A stretch of DNA of 64,000 nucleotides from assembly GCA_025618425.1 (NCBI GenBank), contig CM046836.1, forward strand, positions 16,022,135 through 16,086,134, in the 5' to 3' direction. Position 1 is the first letter of the stretch; each line of letters starts with the position of its first letter. This document shows, piece by piece, positions 32,501 to 45,336 of this stretch. This stretch comes from Heliocidaris tuberculata (Eukaryota > Echinodermata > Echinoidea > Camarodonta > Echinometridae). A program made the position numbers and the translations under genes. The notes below the pieces were generated by a model that saw only the letters and a list, made by a program, of their open reading frames with translations, was not told the origin of the DNA and ran no database searches.

Positions 32501-35500
32501 CACGACTCTTTCTTCATAAAATTGAGTCTGCGTTTGCAGACTAACTTACAGGTGCATTTTGAGCAGCATACATGATGATGCCTAAGGTGTAGATCAGCCT
32601 CCCTAAGAGTAGAAAGTCACCTCCTAGCAAATCCATTGTGTTCATCTTACTGTATGAATAACAAGTACACAATGGTAAATGCAGGTACAGAGGCATTACA
32701 TTATCATAAAATTTGTCTCCATGGGATTACAAGGTCAAGAGGAGAACACAAAACACTAATATGTGTACTACATTTAGTTACAGGGTACCGATTACCAAAA
32801 ATATTTTGCTCCGAATGCTGTGGATTCCATACCAGTACACTATACTCAAAACATCAGATTTAAATATTATTTTTCTTGAAAGAGAAATTGCAATTTTAAT
32901 ACTCTCTCTCCATGTAAACATCACTTGTGATTAGACTTCTCAATGTACCCGTGTGCCGGAACATGTGCCAGAACCAAAGTGTGACTTGATTTTCTTGTGC
33001 AGGGTCTTATGTTAGGCTATTCTTTATTTTCTTCATACTCCTTTAACTGTTCTCCCATAGAGAGCCAAGTAAAATTTTGGGGGTTGGTTTTACGCATTTT
33101 ACGTATTCTTTTTCTTAGGTGATTAGTCCCCTCCAAAGCAACCTCCCTCTCAAAATGAATGCCTGCAACACATGGAATCTGCCTGTATTACATTACAACA
33201 CTCTTTTTTCCACAATTTCAGCTCCATTTTTATTTATAAAAAAAAAACATACAAAAAAAACACAAAAATATATGTAGGCCTATCTACATTTTTCCACACA
33301 CAAATTAAAGACAAAAGAAATGACCACATACATTAGGAAAATGAGAATTAGCTAAAAAAATACCAGCCTTTGATTTGATCGTACATGTACTTCTTGATTT
33401 TAGACAAATGTGCACTAATAGCTTAGAGCCTGAACCAACCTGTCGTATGTCTTTAAGAGTGGAAAGAAGAAATGACCAGCCACTGGAGCAAAACGATTGG
33501 CTAATGGGCTAGGAGATGGTTTGCTTGGTCCCTATGGAAAAAACAAATATAACAGGGTCAAATGTACACTCAGGCTTCTCAGCAGAATAGTGTTTACCCT
33601 TAGCATCACAGGGGTGATTTGGGAGGATCAAAGCAATGTGCAGGTTGAAAGTTGAATGCACAGACATATTTATTACCCCGTCAGTATCCTTGTTGGGGGA
33701 GAATTGCCCTTGGCAGTTTTTTTTCTGAATTCCCTTTCATTTTACTAGCGCAAAAGATGTCATCACTGACGGAACCCTGAAAACGCATAGCATGGGACAT
33801 TTTAAAAGTAAGCTTCGTAAAAGTGTCACCAATTATGTCGATCTTGCAAATCTTAAGATCAGAAAATAACATTTATATTTTCATATATATTTCAAGAAAT
33901 ATAATTTGTTGCTGATATAGAGTAGGTAGAGTACATATTGTATAATACAGAACTAATATCTTACAAAATGCTATTATATGTTACTACGTTTCCAGATCTT
34001 AAAATAGGTTTACCTGGATTTGAAACACTTAAAATGGTCTGGGCTATTTTAAGCAAATCAAAACGTGCGTATTTCCTGCCATGTAAACCTGATAAACCAA
34101 TGGCTTCGAATAACCCTGAATGTTACTCAAAAATTGTGATGTAGTTGAGACCATGACAGGTGGAATAAATTTGGATACATTACATTTAATCATGAACTAA
34201 TAGGTGCTAGGGTCAAGACTGAGAGAGAAGACGCAAAACTAAGACTGATCCCGACTACATTACTATCCAATTCACAGTCCTACTGTACTAGAAAGGTGGA
34301 GCATTTAGACTACCTTTGCAAACCTCCTAGTCTTGCTTTCAATCCTCTTCTGTACAATGTCTCTCCAGTTCTCTTCTTGTTCTTTGTTGGGTTTATGTCC
34401 CTGTGGGTTGAGGAGCTCTGTACTTCTCTCTTTGGAGGAGGGAAGGCATTGGTCATCTGAGGGTTTTGATAGCTCTTGAGCAGATGCAGCTAACACCTAC
34501 AAACAGAGAGAAAGAGAAAGAGAGGGAGAGGTGATTTATATAAGAGGGTGAGAGGGGGGAGAGGGAGAGGGAGAGAGGGAGAGGGAGAGGGAGAGGGAGA
34601 GTGGGAGAGGGAGAGGGAGAGTGGGAGAGGGGAGAGGGAGAGGGAGAGTGGGTGGGAGGTGAAGGAGGTGAGGGAGGGAGGAATGGAGGGAGGGATGGAA
34701 GAAGAAATGGAGGGAGGGATGGAGAGAAGGAAGGGAAGAGAGGGAGGGAGGGAAGGAAACAATTAGATGGAAAAAGAATGGAAAGCAAATGATAAAGAGT
34801 CAACAAAATTAAAGAAATGAGAGACAAAAGTAGATGGGTGTCGGGAAAGAGAAAAATGAAAATAGAATAGGACAGATATGTACAATGTCAATAATACAGA
34901 TATAACCATTATCAAACCTTCAATTTCTGTAAATTCTGTTCATAGTCATTCTAAATTATAATTTTATCTTCATTACTACATATGACATTATATATGCGCC
35001 CACTATTTTACAACCTAAACCAGTTGTTTTTGACATTTTTATGGCCCTATGACCCCCATCTTGCCTTCCTTTTAAGTGCCTTGACCCTCCAAATGCAATT
35101 ATTGGACAATACTGTAATTTCCTGTAATGCAACTATACAGATTAAAGAAAAACAACCTTTCATTAGCCCCCCCACCCCCACCCCCAAAAAAAAAAATTCA
35201 AACAACACCCCAGGAAGTCATAACTCTTATTAGCTCTCTTCAAACTACCATAAAAAACAGTTTTTCTCTGTTTCTAAACAAAAGTCTTCATCCTACATAC
35301 CTCTAAGATATCCATCCTCTGTCTGATATTGTAGTTCCTGTTGTAGAACTCTCCAGTCAGATAACATGATGTCTACAATGAATAACAATTACAAGAAATA
35401 GTTCATGAAATGGAAATGACAAGGAGTACAATGTTACAGCACCAAACAAACTTTACATTAAATGTTGAATAGGTGATCTATGTAGGCTTCTCAGCAGAAA

Positions 35501-36591
35501 ATTGTTTATACATGGTCTCAATTCAAATTGACAGAAAATGGCTATGAGAAAAACATATTTGCAGGTTGGAAGTATGCACTTACATATTTATGGGTCCAAA
35601 TTGAGTGAAATGTGGCCTTGTGGCATCCCATGGAGATGGTTTGGGAGAACCAAAACAATCTTGGAGGTTTAAACTATGCATATTTTTTTCCCTTGTTGGG
35701 GAGAATTTACACCTGTTTTTTTTGTTTTTTGTTTTTTTTTGTTTTTGTTTTGTTGTTGTTTTTTTTTTTTTTGGGGGGTGGGTTTGCTAGAGTTCCCAAG
35801 GCTTATCATTAAAGGGCACCAAGGGTGTTATGCACTGATGAGAACCCTGGATCTCTGTCCATACCTCAACAGGGCAGTTCACTGCTAAGGCCACCATAGC
35901 AGAGTGCCTCAGGAACCTGAAGTTAGTAGTGTTGTATTGGTCTTCAATGTGAAGTAAGATGGCTGTAAACTGACTGCAAACCTGAGTGATCAAGAGTAAA
36001 GTACAAAACCAAACAAATGTGTGTTTGCGAAATTTCATATGATGATGATGGTTTTGATGATGATGGTGATGACAATGATGATGAACAATATTTACATGGC
36101 GCAATACTACTAATAAAAACATTCAAGGGTTAATGCAAAATCAAACATGTACATGTATGTGAATGCTAAATGTCAGATGATGATGATGGTGACGATGATG
36201 ATGATGGTGATGATGATGATGGTGGTGGTGATGATGATGGTGGTGGTGGTGGTGGTGATGATGATGATGATGAACAATATGGCACCATCTAACTAATAAA
36301 AATATTCAAGAGTGAATTCCTCTCCAAATCAGTTAGTATTTACACATCTTTTGAAATGGGTGAGTTTTGAGGCATGATTTGAAGTGTTTTTGATTGCCAA
36401 TTTTGATTTTGAGAAAGGAGGCTAGCATTTAATTCAAATTCTTCTACACTTACATTGAATCATCAATTACATACATCAGTGAGAACAAAAAGGTAACCTT
36501 GGAATAAAACATCCAAATCTGACAAGAATTGTTGGTATATTTGAATAAATATCTTATCATTCAATTTTTCGAATGAAGAGAGAAAGAGCGA

Positions 36592-36630
<39 letters not shown>

Positions 36631-38613
36631 TATAGAGAAATAAAAATAGTTAGCCAAGTACAAGAGCAACAAGAGAGTAATATTCAGGCAAGTAAATATA
36701 CAGTGGTACACTGATGAAACATGAATATATTAATTTAAAATGAATCTATTGATTCTAGGACAACTATTCGAAGAACTATCACCCCATAAAACTACCCCAA
36801 GGACATGTACACAAAGAAGTACCCCCCTTAGGACAGTACACAATACCCCTTCTGCAAGCTCCTTAGGAAAACTACCCCTTGGAACAACTACATTGATATC
36901 CTAATCAAACCATCCTATAGATTGTTGTCTGAGGGTAACGAGTGAAATGTTCAAAACAGTAGTTGTCGGGAGAGGGGGAAGGTAATTGTCCGGGGGTTGG
37001 GTTAGTTATATGGGGGTGGCATTCCGGACGATAGTCATCCCAATATAGAATTCATTCTCTCACATCCTTCAAATCATCCGGTTTTGCTCTGATGAGTTTC
37101 TCTGCCACCTGGAGGCTTGCTTCTGTTAGCTCAGGAGCATCTCTAGCTGTCAGGCCTTAGGAATGCAGGGGAGGAAGGACAGAGATAACAAGACTGCATG
37201 TAACAGAGTGCTGAAGAAGGGCTGACACTTTTAAATCTCACATAACAATGGTAGCTAGGGTTATAACTATTTTGTATCGTATTTCAATTTTAATAACGAA
37301 TCTAAATACAAACAAGTCACTATTTAATATCTGTACTCTAGAGTCTACGTAAAATGACAAATAAAATACATGTATCCCTCACTGAAATAAAACAGAGATA
37401 AAATGTATTTCAGAATACCACTCAGGGTTACTGGTAAGAAGCCGCTAAAGAATATCAACAGTTCAATGAAAAATTTCACGGTTCCTCACCATCAATGCAG
37501 TCTCGGACATAGACAGGCACTTTGACCTTTGTGACCTTTGTGTCATGTGACATGTCATAGGGTTCAAACTCATCATCACTGGATAAAAAAGAAACGAGAA
37601 ATAAATAAGAAGGGTCTGGGCAAAAGATATCAATTATTAACACAAAACACTACATGTATTCATAACAGATTTTTATTCAATTGCACTACAGTTGAATAAC
37701 AAATTGGGCTAGATATGCATGTACATGTATATGTTGGTTTAATGTACTAACTATAACTTCTTGAATAGAATTAGCAATGAAACAGATAGTTTTAAAATTA
37801 AAAGAAGGGTAGAGCATGGAAAGGAAATTTTTAGAGAAGTTTTGGCTCTGATATTGAAATGCACACAAGCATGTGTAATAGTAATGGACATGTAGCGTGA
37901 AGTGGTGCAGTCTTGGTCTAAACATTGTGGGGGCACTGGCATCACTCAGTGGATGAAATGGGAATCAACAAGGCCATTGATTTAGGGGAGGGTGAGGGAG
38001 AGGGGGTTGTATTACAATCTTTTCTTCTTTTTTTACATTCCCTTTCCCCCTTTCCCTTTTTTCTTTATCTTTGTCTTTTTTTTCCTCTCCTTCTTTTTAA
38101 TTTTTAGATTGGGGGTAGGGGAATCTGCCCTATCCCAAAGTCAGACGATTCCCTCAGGTTTAGTGCTGTTATTGGTATCAATCAAGCTTTTAAAAAAAAA
38201 ATCCACCAGGACTTGTTCTAACCAGTACTAACAACAAAATTGGACTATTGGTCACCTGTCTAACTCCTCCTCCTCCTCTTTGTCTTGTTCACCAGGGTTA
38301 CTGTGATCTACCAGTCCTTGCATTCCACTCAAGCTTTGTGGATCAGGGGCTATGGCTACTTCATCCATCTCTCTGTAAAGAAGAACACAATTAAAGGTTG
38401 ATGGTTTATTTTACCTGACTGCTAAGAAAGCATGTGAATGCTTGTAAATAAGCAACCAGGGGACCGAGTGACCTGGTAAAGAGGATTATTTATGCCTTAC
38501 CAAAGGGCACTAGCGCATCCACTTGGTTTCGAACCCGGGTACTCCCACTGCTCTACCAGTGAGCCATTACACACAATTAAAGCCTCCACTTTAGATACGG
38601 TATGATGTCGGCA

Positions 38614-38668
<55 letters not shown>

Positions 38669-40064
38669 GATGAATCACAAAACTATGCTAAGATCATTTA
38701 TTTCATCCATCCTAAACATTCTCTTGAAATGGTACTCATCTGGCCCTCTCTTGTTTGAATACAGCACATCTACAAGAGATCGACAAGAGAACAATCCTTT
38801 CTCATTTGGACAATACATTTCATAAGACATCAATTGCCAGCCAACCACAATGTGTCAACGAACTTCACTTGATTGTACACTGAGTAAAATTGTAATTCTC
38901 TGGATGTATCAACAGCAAGACAGCGTCTTTCCAGCTCTATAGATTATCGGACACAAGATATGTTGGATATCGTGTCATTAAGTTTACCTGTTTAATACAG
39001 TAGGGGAAATAAAAGTTTGATTGTAGGTTCCATGCAGATGATTAACAAGTACCTATACAGGAATTTAAATGAATACTACACATTGCATCATTAATGGTGG
39101 ATGCATCAGCAAAGACAATTTCTCATTTTCTCTCCTTACAAACTATACCAACAGTATCAAAGCTTTGTACTGTTGAAATGTAGTGCATGACAGAAAATTT
39201 GCATTGATCTTTCAGAAGGGTTACAATCCCCTTTACAACAGTTTTCATTGAATGCCACTTATCTATTGCTAATATCATAATAATAAAATCTCACCAGAAA
39301 GCAATCATGTTCATCACTTAAAGGGAAGATTGAGTTCTGGAAAATGTGAAAAATTGTTTGTGAGCTTTTTCAATCTTTTTATGTCAGTTCCGAAGAAAAT
39401 CATTGTAGAAATGTCCCCTGAAAAGGATTGCTCTTCAAATGCCCTCATATTTGAAATATGACCAGAAATGTCTGAAGTGTTCGGGCCGAACATTCATGCC
39501 ACATTGTGTGTACAATCTCATATATCCATTTCTGTGTGCAGTGCATGTGCTTTTCGGCGAGATTGGGTCAATTTCTGATCATTTTGATGATTCCAAAACC
39601 TCACAGTATACACCAATTCTTATGTAGACATGATCAACCTTTCCCAGTTGCTTCTGAGACAGTTTCTTTTAAAATGCAATCACATGACCAGAACTCAACT
39701 TTATTTTTAAATCCTAAAAAAAAAAATTGCAAAAGTAATTAATCCTTTGAGAACTAGGCACGAGGTAACTCAAGATTCCAATGGATTAAGAACATATAAA
39801 TCTACTTGCTTGGTCAATGAATCTAGACCAGGATCTTCGGGTGGCTTCACCAACGACCAAAGCAATCGGCTCTCATCATCAGCCTCATATTCAAATTTCA
39901 GCTTGGGGCCACTGGGGTCAAGGGTCGTTGCCATGATTTCAGCTGCTACCATGCCAAGCCTTCTGACACGGGGTAGGGGGCTCTCAAGATGGGCCTGGAC
40001 CCCACCCATCAAATGAGTTGTGAGATCTGAATACAGAGTGAGAGAAACAGAGAAACAGATAGAG

Positions 40065-40112
<48 letters not shown>

Positions 40113-43100
40113 AGAGAAAGAGAGAAGAGAGTGGACAATTAAGCAAAATATATAAATAGAAATACAGATAAATAGAGATATCAACAGAGAAAAAGAGAGA
40201 GGAAGTCAAGCAAGAGTGAGAGATACAGACAGAACAGGGCCATTTTTCCTGGTGAAACCAATTTGCATGCACAGTATTTGAAAGCACCAACATCCCCTTT
40301 GGTCAGATCTCTTTGATTTCCGTTGATAAATAGCATGGTACCTGTATTCCCTACCAGCTTTAAAGTTTGTTTCATGGAGAGTGGATTAAGAAGCAAAATG
40401 TAGGTTGAATTTAATTCAAATCATCTAAAGAAAAAAAAAAAAGGAAAGAGAGAGAAAAAAAAAATCCCCCTATGTGTTTGGTAACATGAACACAGTTGAT
40501 CTCACATGAACAGCTATTTGAAAGTTGTCTATATTCCAAAATATATATCACTCTTCATCATCATGACACTTGCAATTACCATACTTGGCATCAAATGTAA
40601 GACATTGACGTACACCGATTGTTTCCTTTGAAACAGGAGAAGGCCCACATACAAATATCTTAAGTGATTACATTTATCAATTATTACCTCCCTTGTGCTT
40701 CCTTTTCTCCTCCTCACTAAGATGTCCAACACAGATGACGATGACCATGGTCAGATACGCATGCTGGCTGTGTGATGTATGCTTCACGGCTGACCTGTCA
40801 CCCCATGTACTCAACACATTTCTAAGAATCTGCAAGATTTGGGATTACAACAATAGTAATGATGTGATCCTATTTGCACACGGTAGCCTCATCAGTATTG
40901 ATACATATTCTGCACTTCCTGAGAGTCCTGCAATTATTATTACCTTAGCATTGCCAGGTACCCATCTAATACACCTGGGTCAAGGGGAACAAATGTGGGT
41001 AAACCCCCTTGTCCAAGAATGTAAGCACCGAGCAAGGATCGAAACCCTGGTCCTATTATGAGAGACAAGAGCCTTCACTAATATACCGCAGTGCTCCCAT
41101 ATACAGTTAAATCTATCCTTTTTTGTAAATAAATCAAACATAATTCATGCATGGATCAAAACTTCACCCTAAAAATTATTCAAGTGCTAAAACATTTTTT
41201 ATTAGAAATTAAAAGCTAACCTTGCAGATCACAGCTGATGTACCACTGCTATGACCTAACACTTGCAATAACATTCAACATTGCATTGCATTTAAATCCA
41301 TTCCCACATAAATGGTTAACTGCCTTTAAAAAGAAGGAAAAAAGAAAAACCATTTTACATGTAATAAATGGCAAAAGGCAATGTTATGGGTGTACATTAT
41401 ATATCTGCGCACAACAAAGGCACATGTGCGTACACATTGCTCTCTATGTGTTACAATATACAGATGTGTGATGCGCAATATGCTCTAATCATCTTACTTT
41501 CTTTTGCGACGCCAGATTTTTAAAAAACCAGTTCACCGTCTCTTGTGGGAACAAGCTTTACATGTGTATACCTTCAAAATCAAGTGCCTTCGAGAGGGCG
41601 AGGAAGCCAGGTAGCCAATCAGATTCTGCGGAACTATAACATCCACAAAGTGTCGCAGGAGCAAGAACTTGTTGGTCAAGAGGAAGTTGATCTTTGCGTT
41701 TGTGAGTACTGCATCACACAGGAGTTGAGCCACAAAGCCATACCTGTCAGAAGACAGTATAACAGGTGAAAAAAATGAAAGACCCTTTGCTTAAGAGTGA
41801 TTATATGTAATCTTAAAATATCTGAATCATCACCAATCATATGGAAGGAAAGAAGCTGAAATATCATTTTGGCATCACATCAACTCTTTAAACATATTCT
41901 AGGAGACGAAAATAAAGATTTCGATCTATAAAAAAACAACCTAATTTCAACCTAACTCTATTCTCAGTCCAGCATCAAACAACAAATCGAATGAAAGTTA
42001 CTGACAGTCAAGTCCAGGAAACTTGTATACATGTACATGTACAACACTATTTCTTTATAAGGTCACACAAATATCAGTAGATATATCCGGTCATTACCAA
42101 AGCTATCATCAAACATCACCAACACACTCACCAATGCCACTGAGTCTGGATGTTTTTTAAAACTTATCTGCAAGGCTCCAGAAAAAGTGTCATTTTCTAC
42201 TCATCCTTATCACTGCTGTTTCTATCATGACTGTTTCAGTAGGTAACCAAGGATGACTTCTAAACACCTACATGTATCTTGAGTTTCTGTCATGTTTGTC
42301 ATTACATATTATCTGTTGAGAGCCAGAAGGGCGTTTACTCTGTGTGAAAGCATATGTGAGTTAATGCCCTTCTGGCTCTCAGCAAACGATCTCAATTCTA
42401 ATCACCCTTAAAATCATTATTATTATGGGACCACTCCATAATGTATTTGAGAATGCATTCTGAATTCCTCCGTTGAGTTCAAGCCATATATTCTCAACCT
42501 CATCCACTTCAACATCATTGTTACCATGGACACCGTCTCAGTAGGTATTCAAGGATGCCTTCTAAACTCCTCTCTGGAGCTCCAGCCAGGATTCGGGTAG
42601 CAACGCGAGACCAGATGAAATCAGAAGCAGCCAACCTCAACAGGTGGGGAAGGAGAACGCCAAACAGTCTCTCTGTGGAATCAACCAACAAGAAACAGAA
42701 GAGGAATGAATGCATTGCTTGCTTTATAATGCACCATCTCACTTATAGTACTGTTATGTCAGTTTTGGATTAATAATTTTCAGAAAATACCATGTTTGTT
42801 GAGGAATCACCCACCATTTGATGCTGAAAATGCTTGTGAATAAAATTCATCTAAAACATTGTATCTTGCTTCTACAGAGCGAATGCTACTGCGGCGCTTC
42901 TGCTGCTCCAGTGTCACCACACACTGCACCAGTAGCAGCGCACTCTTCGCAAATGATATTGCGAAGATAGGATTAATCTAAGATAAATCAACTCTGCTGT
43001 AAAAATATTCACTCAGTACATGGCACGCTACGAAATCATACGCAGGAAGCTGTCTGGCTATAGCACTGTCTTTGCGGGATTGCGCATGCGCATGGGCATG

Positions 43101-45215
43101 CAAACTACATGTAATGCGCTTGTCGGGCTGCCTACATGTACGTCATGATTTGTGCGTAGTAGAAATGGCGCATCACGACTGGAGCATAGGCATTTATGGC
43201 AAAACAGCCAACTTTGAACAAAGATAATTTATTTACAAAGTATTTTTCATGCAAAAAATTTGTCTGGCCAACATCCATGAAACTTCAGCTCTGTTACATC
43301 TAAAACAGAAAATATGGTACAGATTATTTATTTTGTTTAATTCTGCTAAAGAGGGATTTCTTGTTTTATAACAAAATTAGCCGAACATAAAAAAGCCCTA
43401 TGGATAATTCTCCTTGGAAACGAACATTGCCTGCTGCATTCTTATTTATTGTGGTAAAATATCTGCAAGCAAATCGCATCCATTCATTTCGCTCCAGAGA
43501 GACTACGGCAGTTGACACGGCATTGCAGCAATGGAGCTGTATTACAAGGGTGCGCTACGACTGGTGACATTACGGTAGTTCATTTGCAAATTTCACAAAA
43601 CTCTCGAAAAGTACTGTCGTAATGTGTTTGCCTGATCTTCAGTATACAATGTATAAACATGTATACAACAACAAAACCAAACTTTCCCTGAAGTCAAATA
43701 AATGCTCTTAGTAAAAGTGTTAAAGTTTGTACATGAGTTAGCACAAGCACACTTTTTCAAAATTTTGTCACATCATCAAATGGCTCTTTTACAACCAAAA
43801 CTTTTCTAATTGTGTTGTTTTCATATTGTAATTTCAATGATTACTCAAATAAATAAAAAAAAACCATCATTACATAACTTACCAGTGTGCCCTTGAATGC
43901 ATAATCTACCAATCAGCTGACTAACAAACTGCAAAGAAGCATCTTCAGACCCTGCAATTAACAAAGGTACAAAGCAGAGCATTATGTTATAATAAAAAAA
44001 TAATTCAGTGGTATTTATAAGAGCAGTAAGAAAACATAACATACAGTTAAAGATGCACTTGTAACCAATGACATCCTTGAAACTAGTGGGTGCAGGTTTG
44101 CCATAAAAGACTCTTAATTTTAAAGTTATAAAGCTCTGAGAGTCTAGGCAATTTCACATGGACAATAATGGAATTGCATAGTGTTTTGCTAAACTTTTCC
44201 ATAGTATGCTCTAGTCTGATAGATATAACTAATGTAAGGTCTGGTGACCTAACATGACAATTTCTTGAACATGGAAGGCTCAAGCATCACAAAAATATAA
44301 GTAACAGAATTACTCAGAGAATTAGACATATCTCTGGGTTTCTACTTGCAAAATAAAAATATTCCTCTAAAATTTTAAAGCTTCAGCCAATGAAAGTATC
44401 AAAAGAATGTGTTCTGCTCTTTGTGATGAATCAGCAAACATTAGATTAAAAATCCAGTCATGTTAATGTTTTTCATAAAGAAGAACTTAAAACTGAGAGC
44501 AAAATATTGAACTCACTTGATAATTTCTGATGTACATAGTGCAAGGTTTGCAGTATCTCCTTGGCAAGCATTGGAATAAAGATATCTGGCAGAAAGAAGT
44601 CACTGTCAAGGGCACAAAAATATGAAGGAAACAAAATCATATGTATCAAATTATCATCATTATAATTTTGCTGGATTCTTTTTTTTACGGGGGGGGGGGG
44701 GGGGGGGGGGGAACGGGGGAGATGAGACAATATTTTCATATTGCCTCAACAAAACAACCAATAAATAATCATCGATAAGTACATGCATTTTTTAACAAGA
44801 CAAAGATACCTACATGAACCAGATATATCTTGACTAAAGTTGGCAGTTCTTCCTTCTGTAAGATGAGGAATAACATAAAACTTAAATAAAACTAGGCATT
44901 CTTTATGTTTTAACCCATCTCAACTCCAAGTTTACCTGCATTCTTTCTTCAGCACATTAGCCATCCGATCTGGAATAGTCACTAAGACAGTCATGACCTG
45001 CAACCTTTCATCATCCAATGCCTTAGATCTGGATGAGCCCGGGGTGGCAGACCGAAAGTTTGTTGACCCTGGCAAAGGCAAGACATCACACATGGAACAC
45101 AGCATTGCCTGCAGCTGGTGATGATGGAAGAATTCTTCCAGAAGCATAGAGCATTTTTTCTGTTTGAAGCTCAGACTGGCATAAAGAGAAACAGATAACG
45201 TAGAGAAAGACATTG

Positions 45216-45246
<31 letters not shown>

Positions 45247-45304
45247 AGAGATAAAGAGAGAGATAGAGACAGAGAAAGAAATAGAGATAGAGAGAAATAG
45301 AGAA

Positions 45305-45336
<32 letters not shown>

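Noticed and set aside
34453..34827. Ser/Pro/Leu-rich and Glu/Gly-rich frames
   Set aside because: Both strands of a polypurine tract in a TELO2 intron.
39747..40016. 89-codon plus-strand frame
   Set aside because: Antisense shadow of the well-supported TELO2 exon at 39806-40026.
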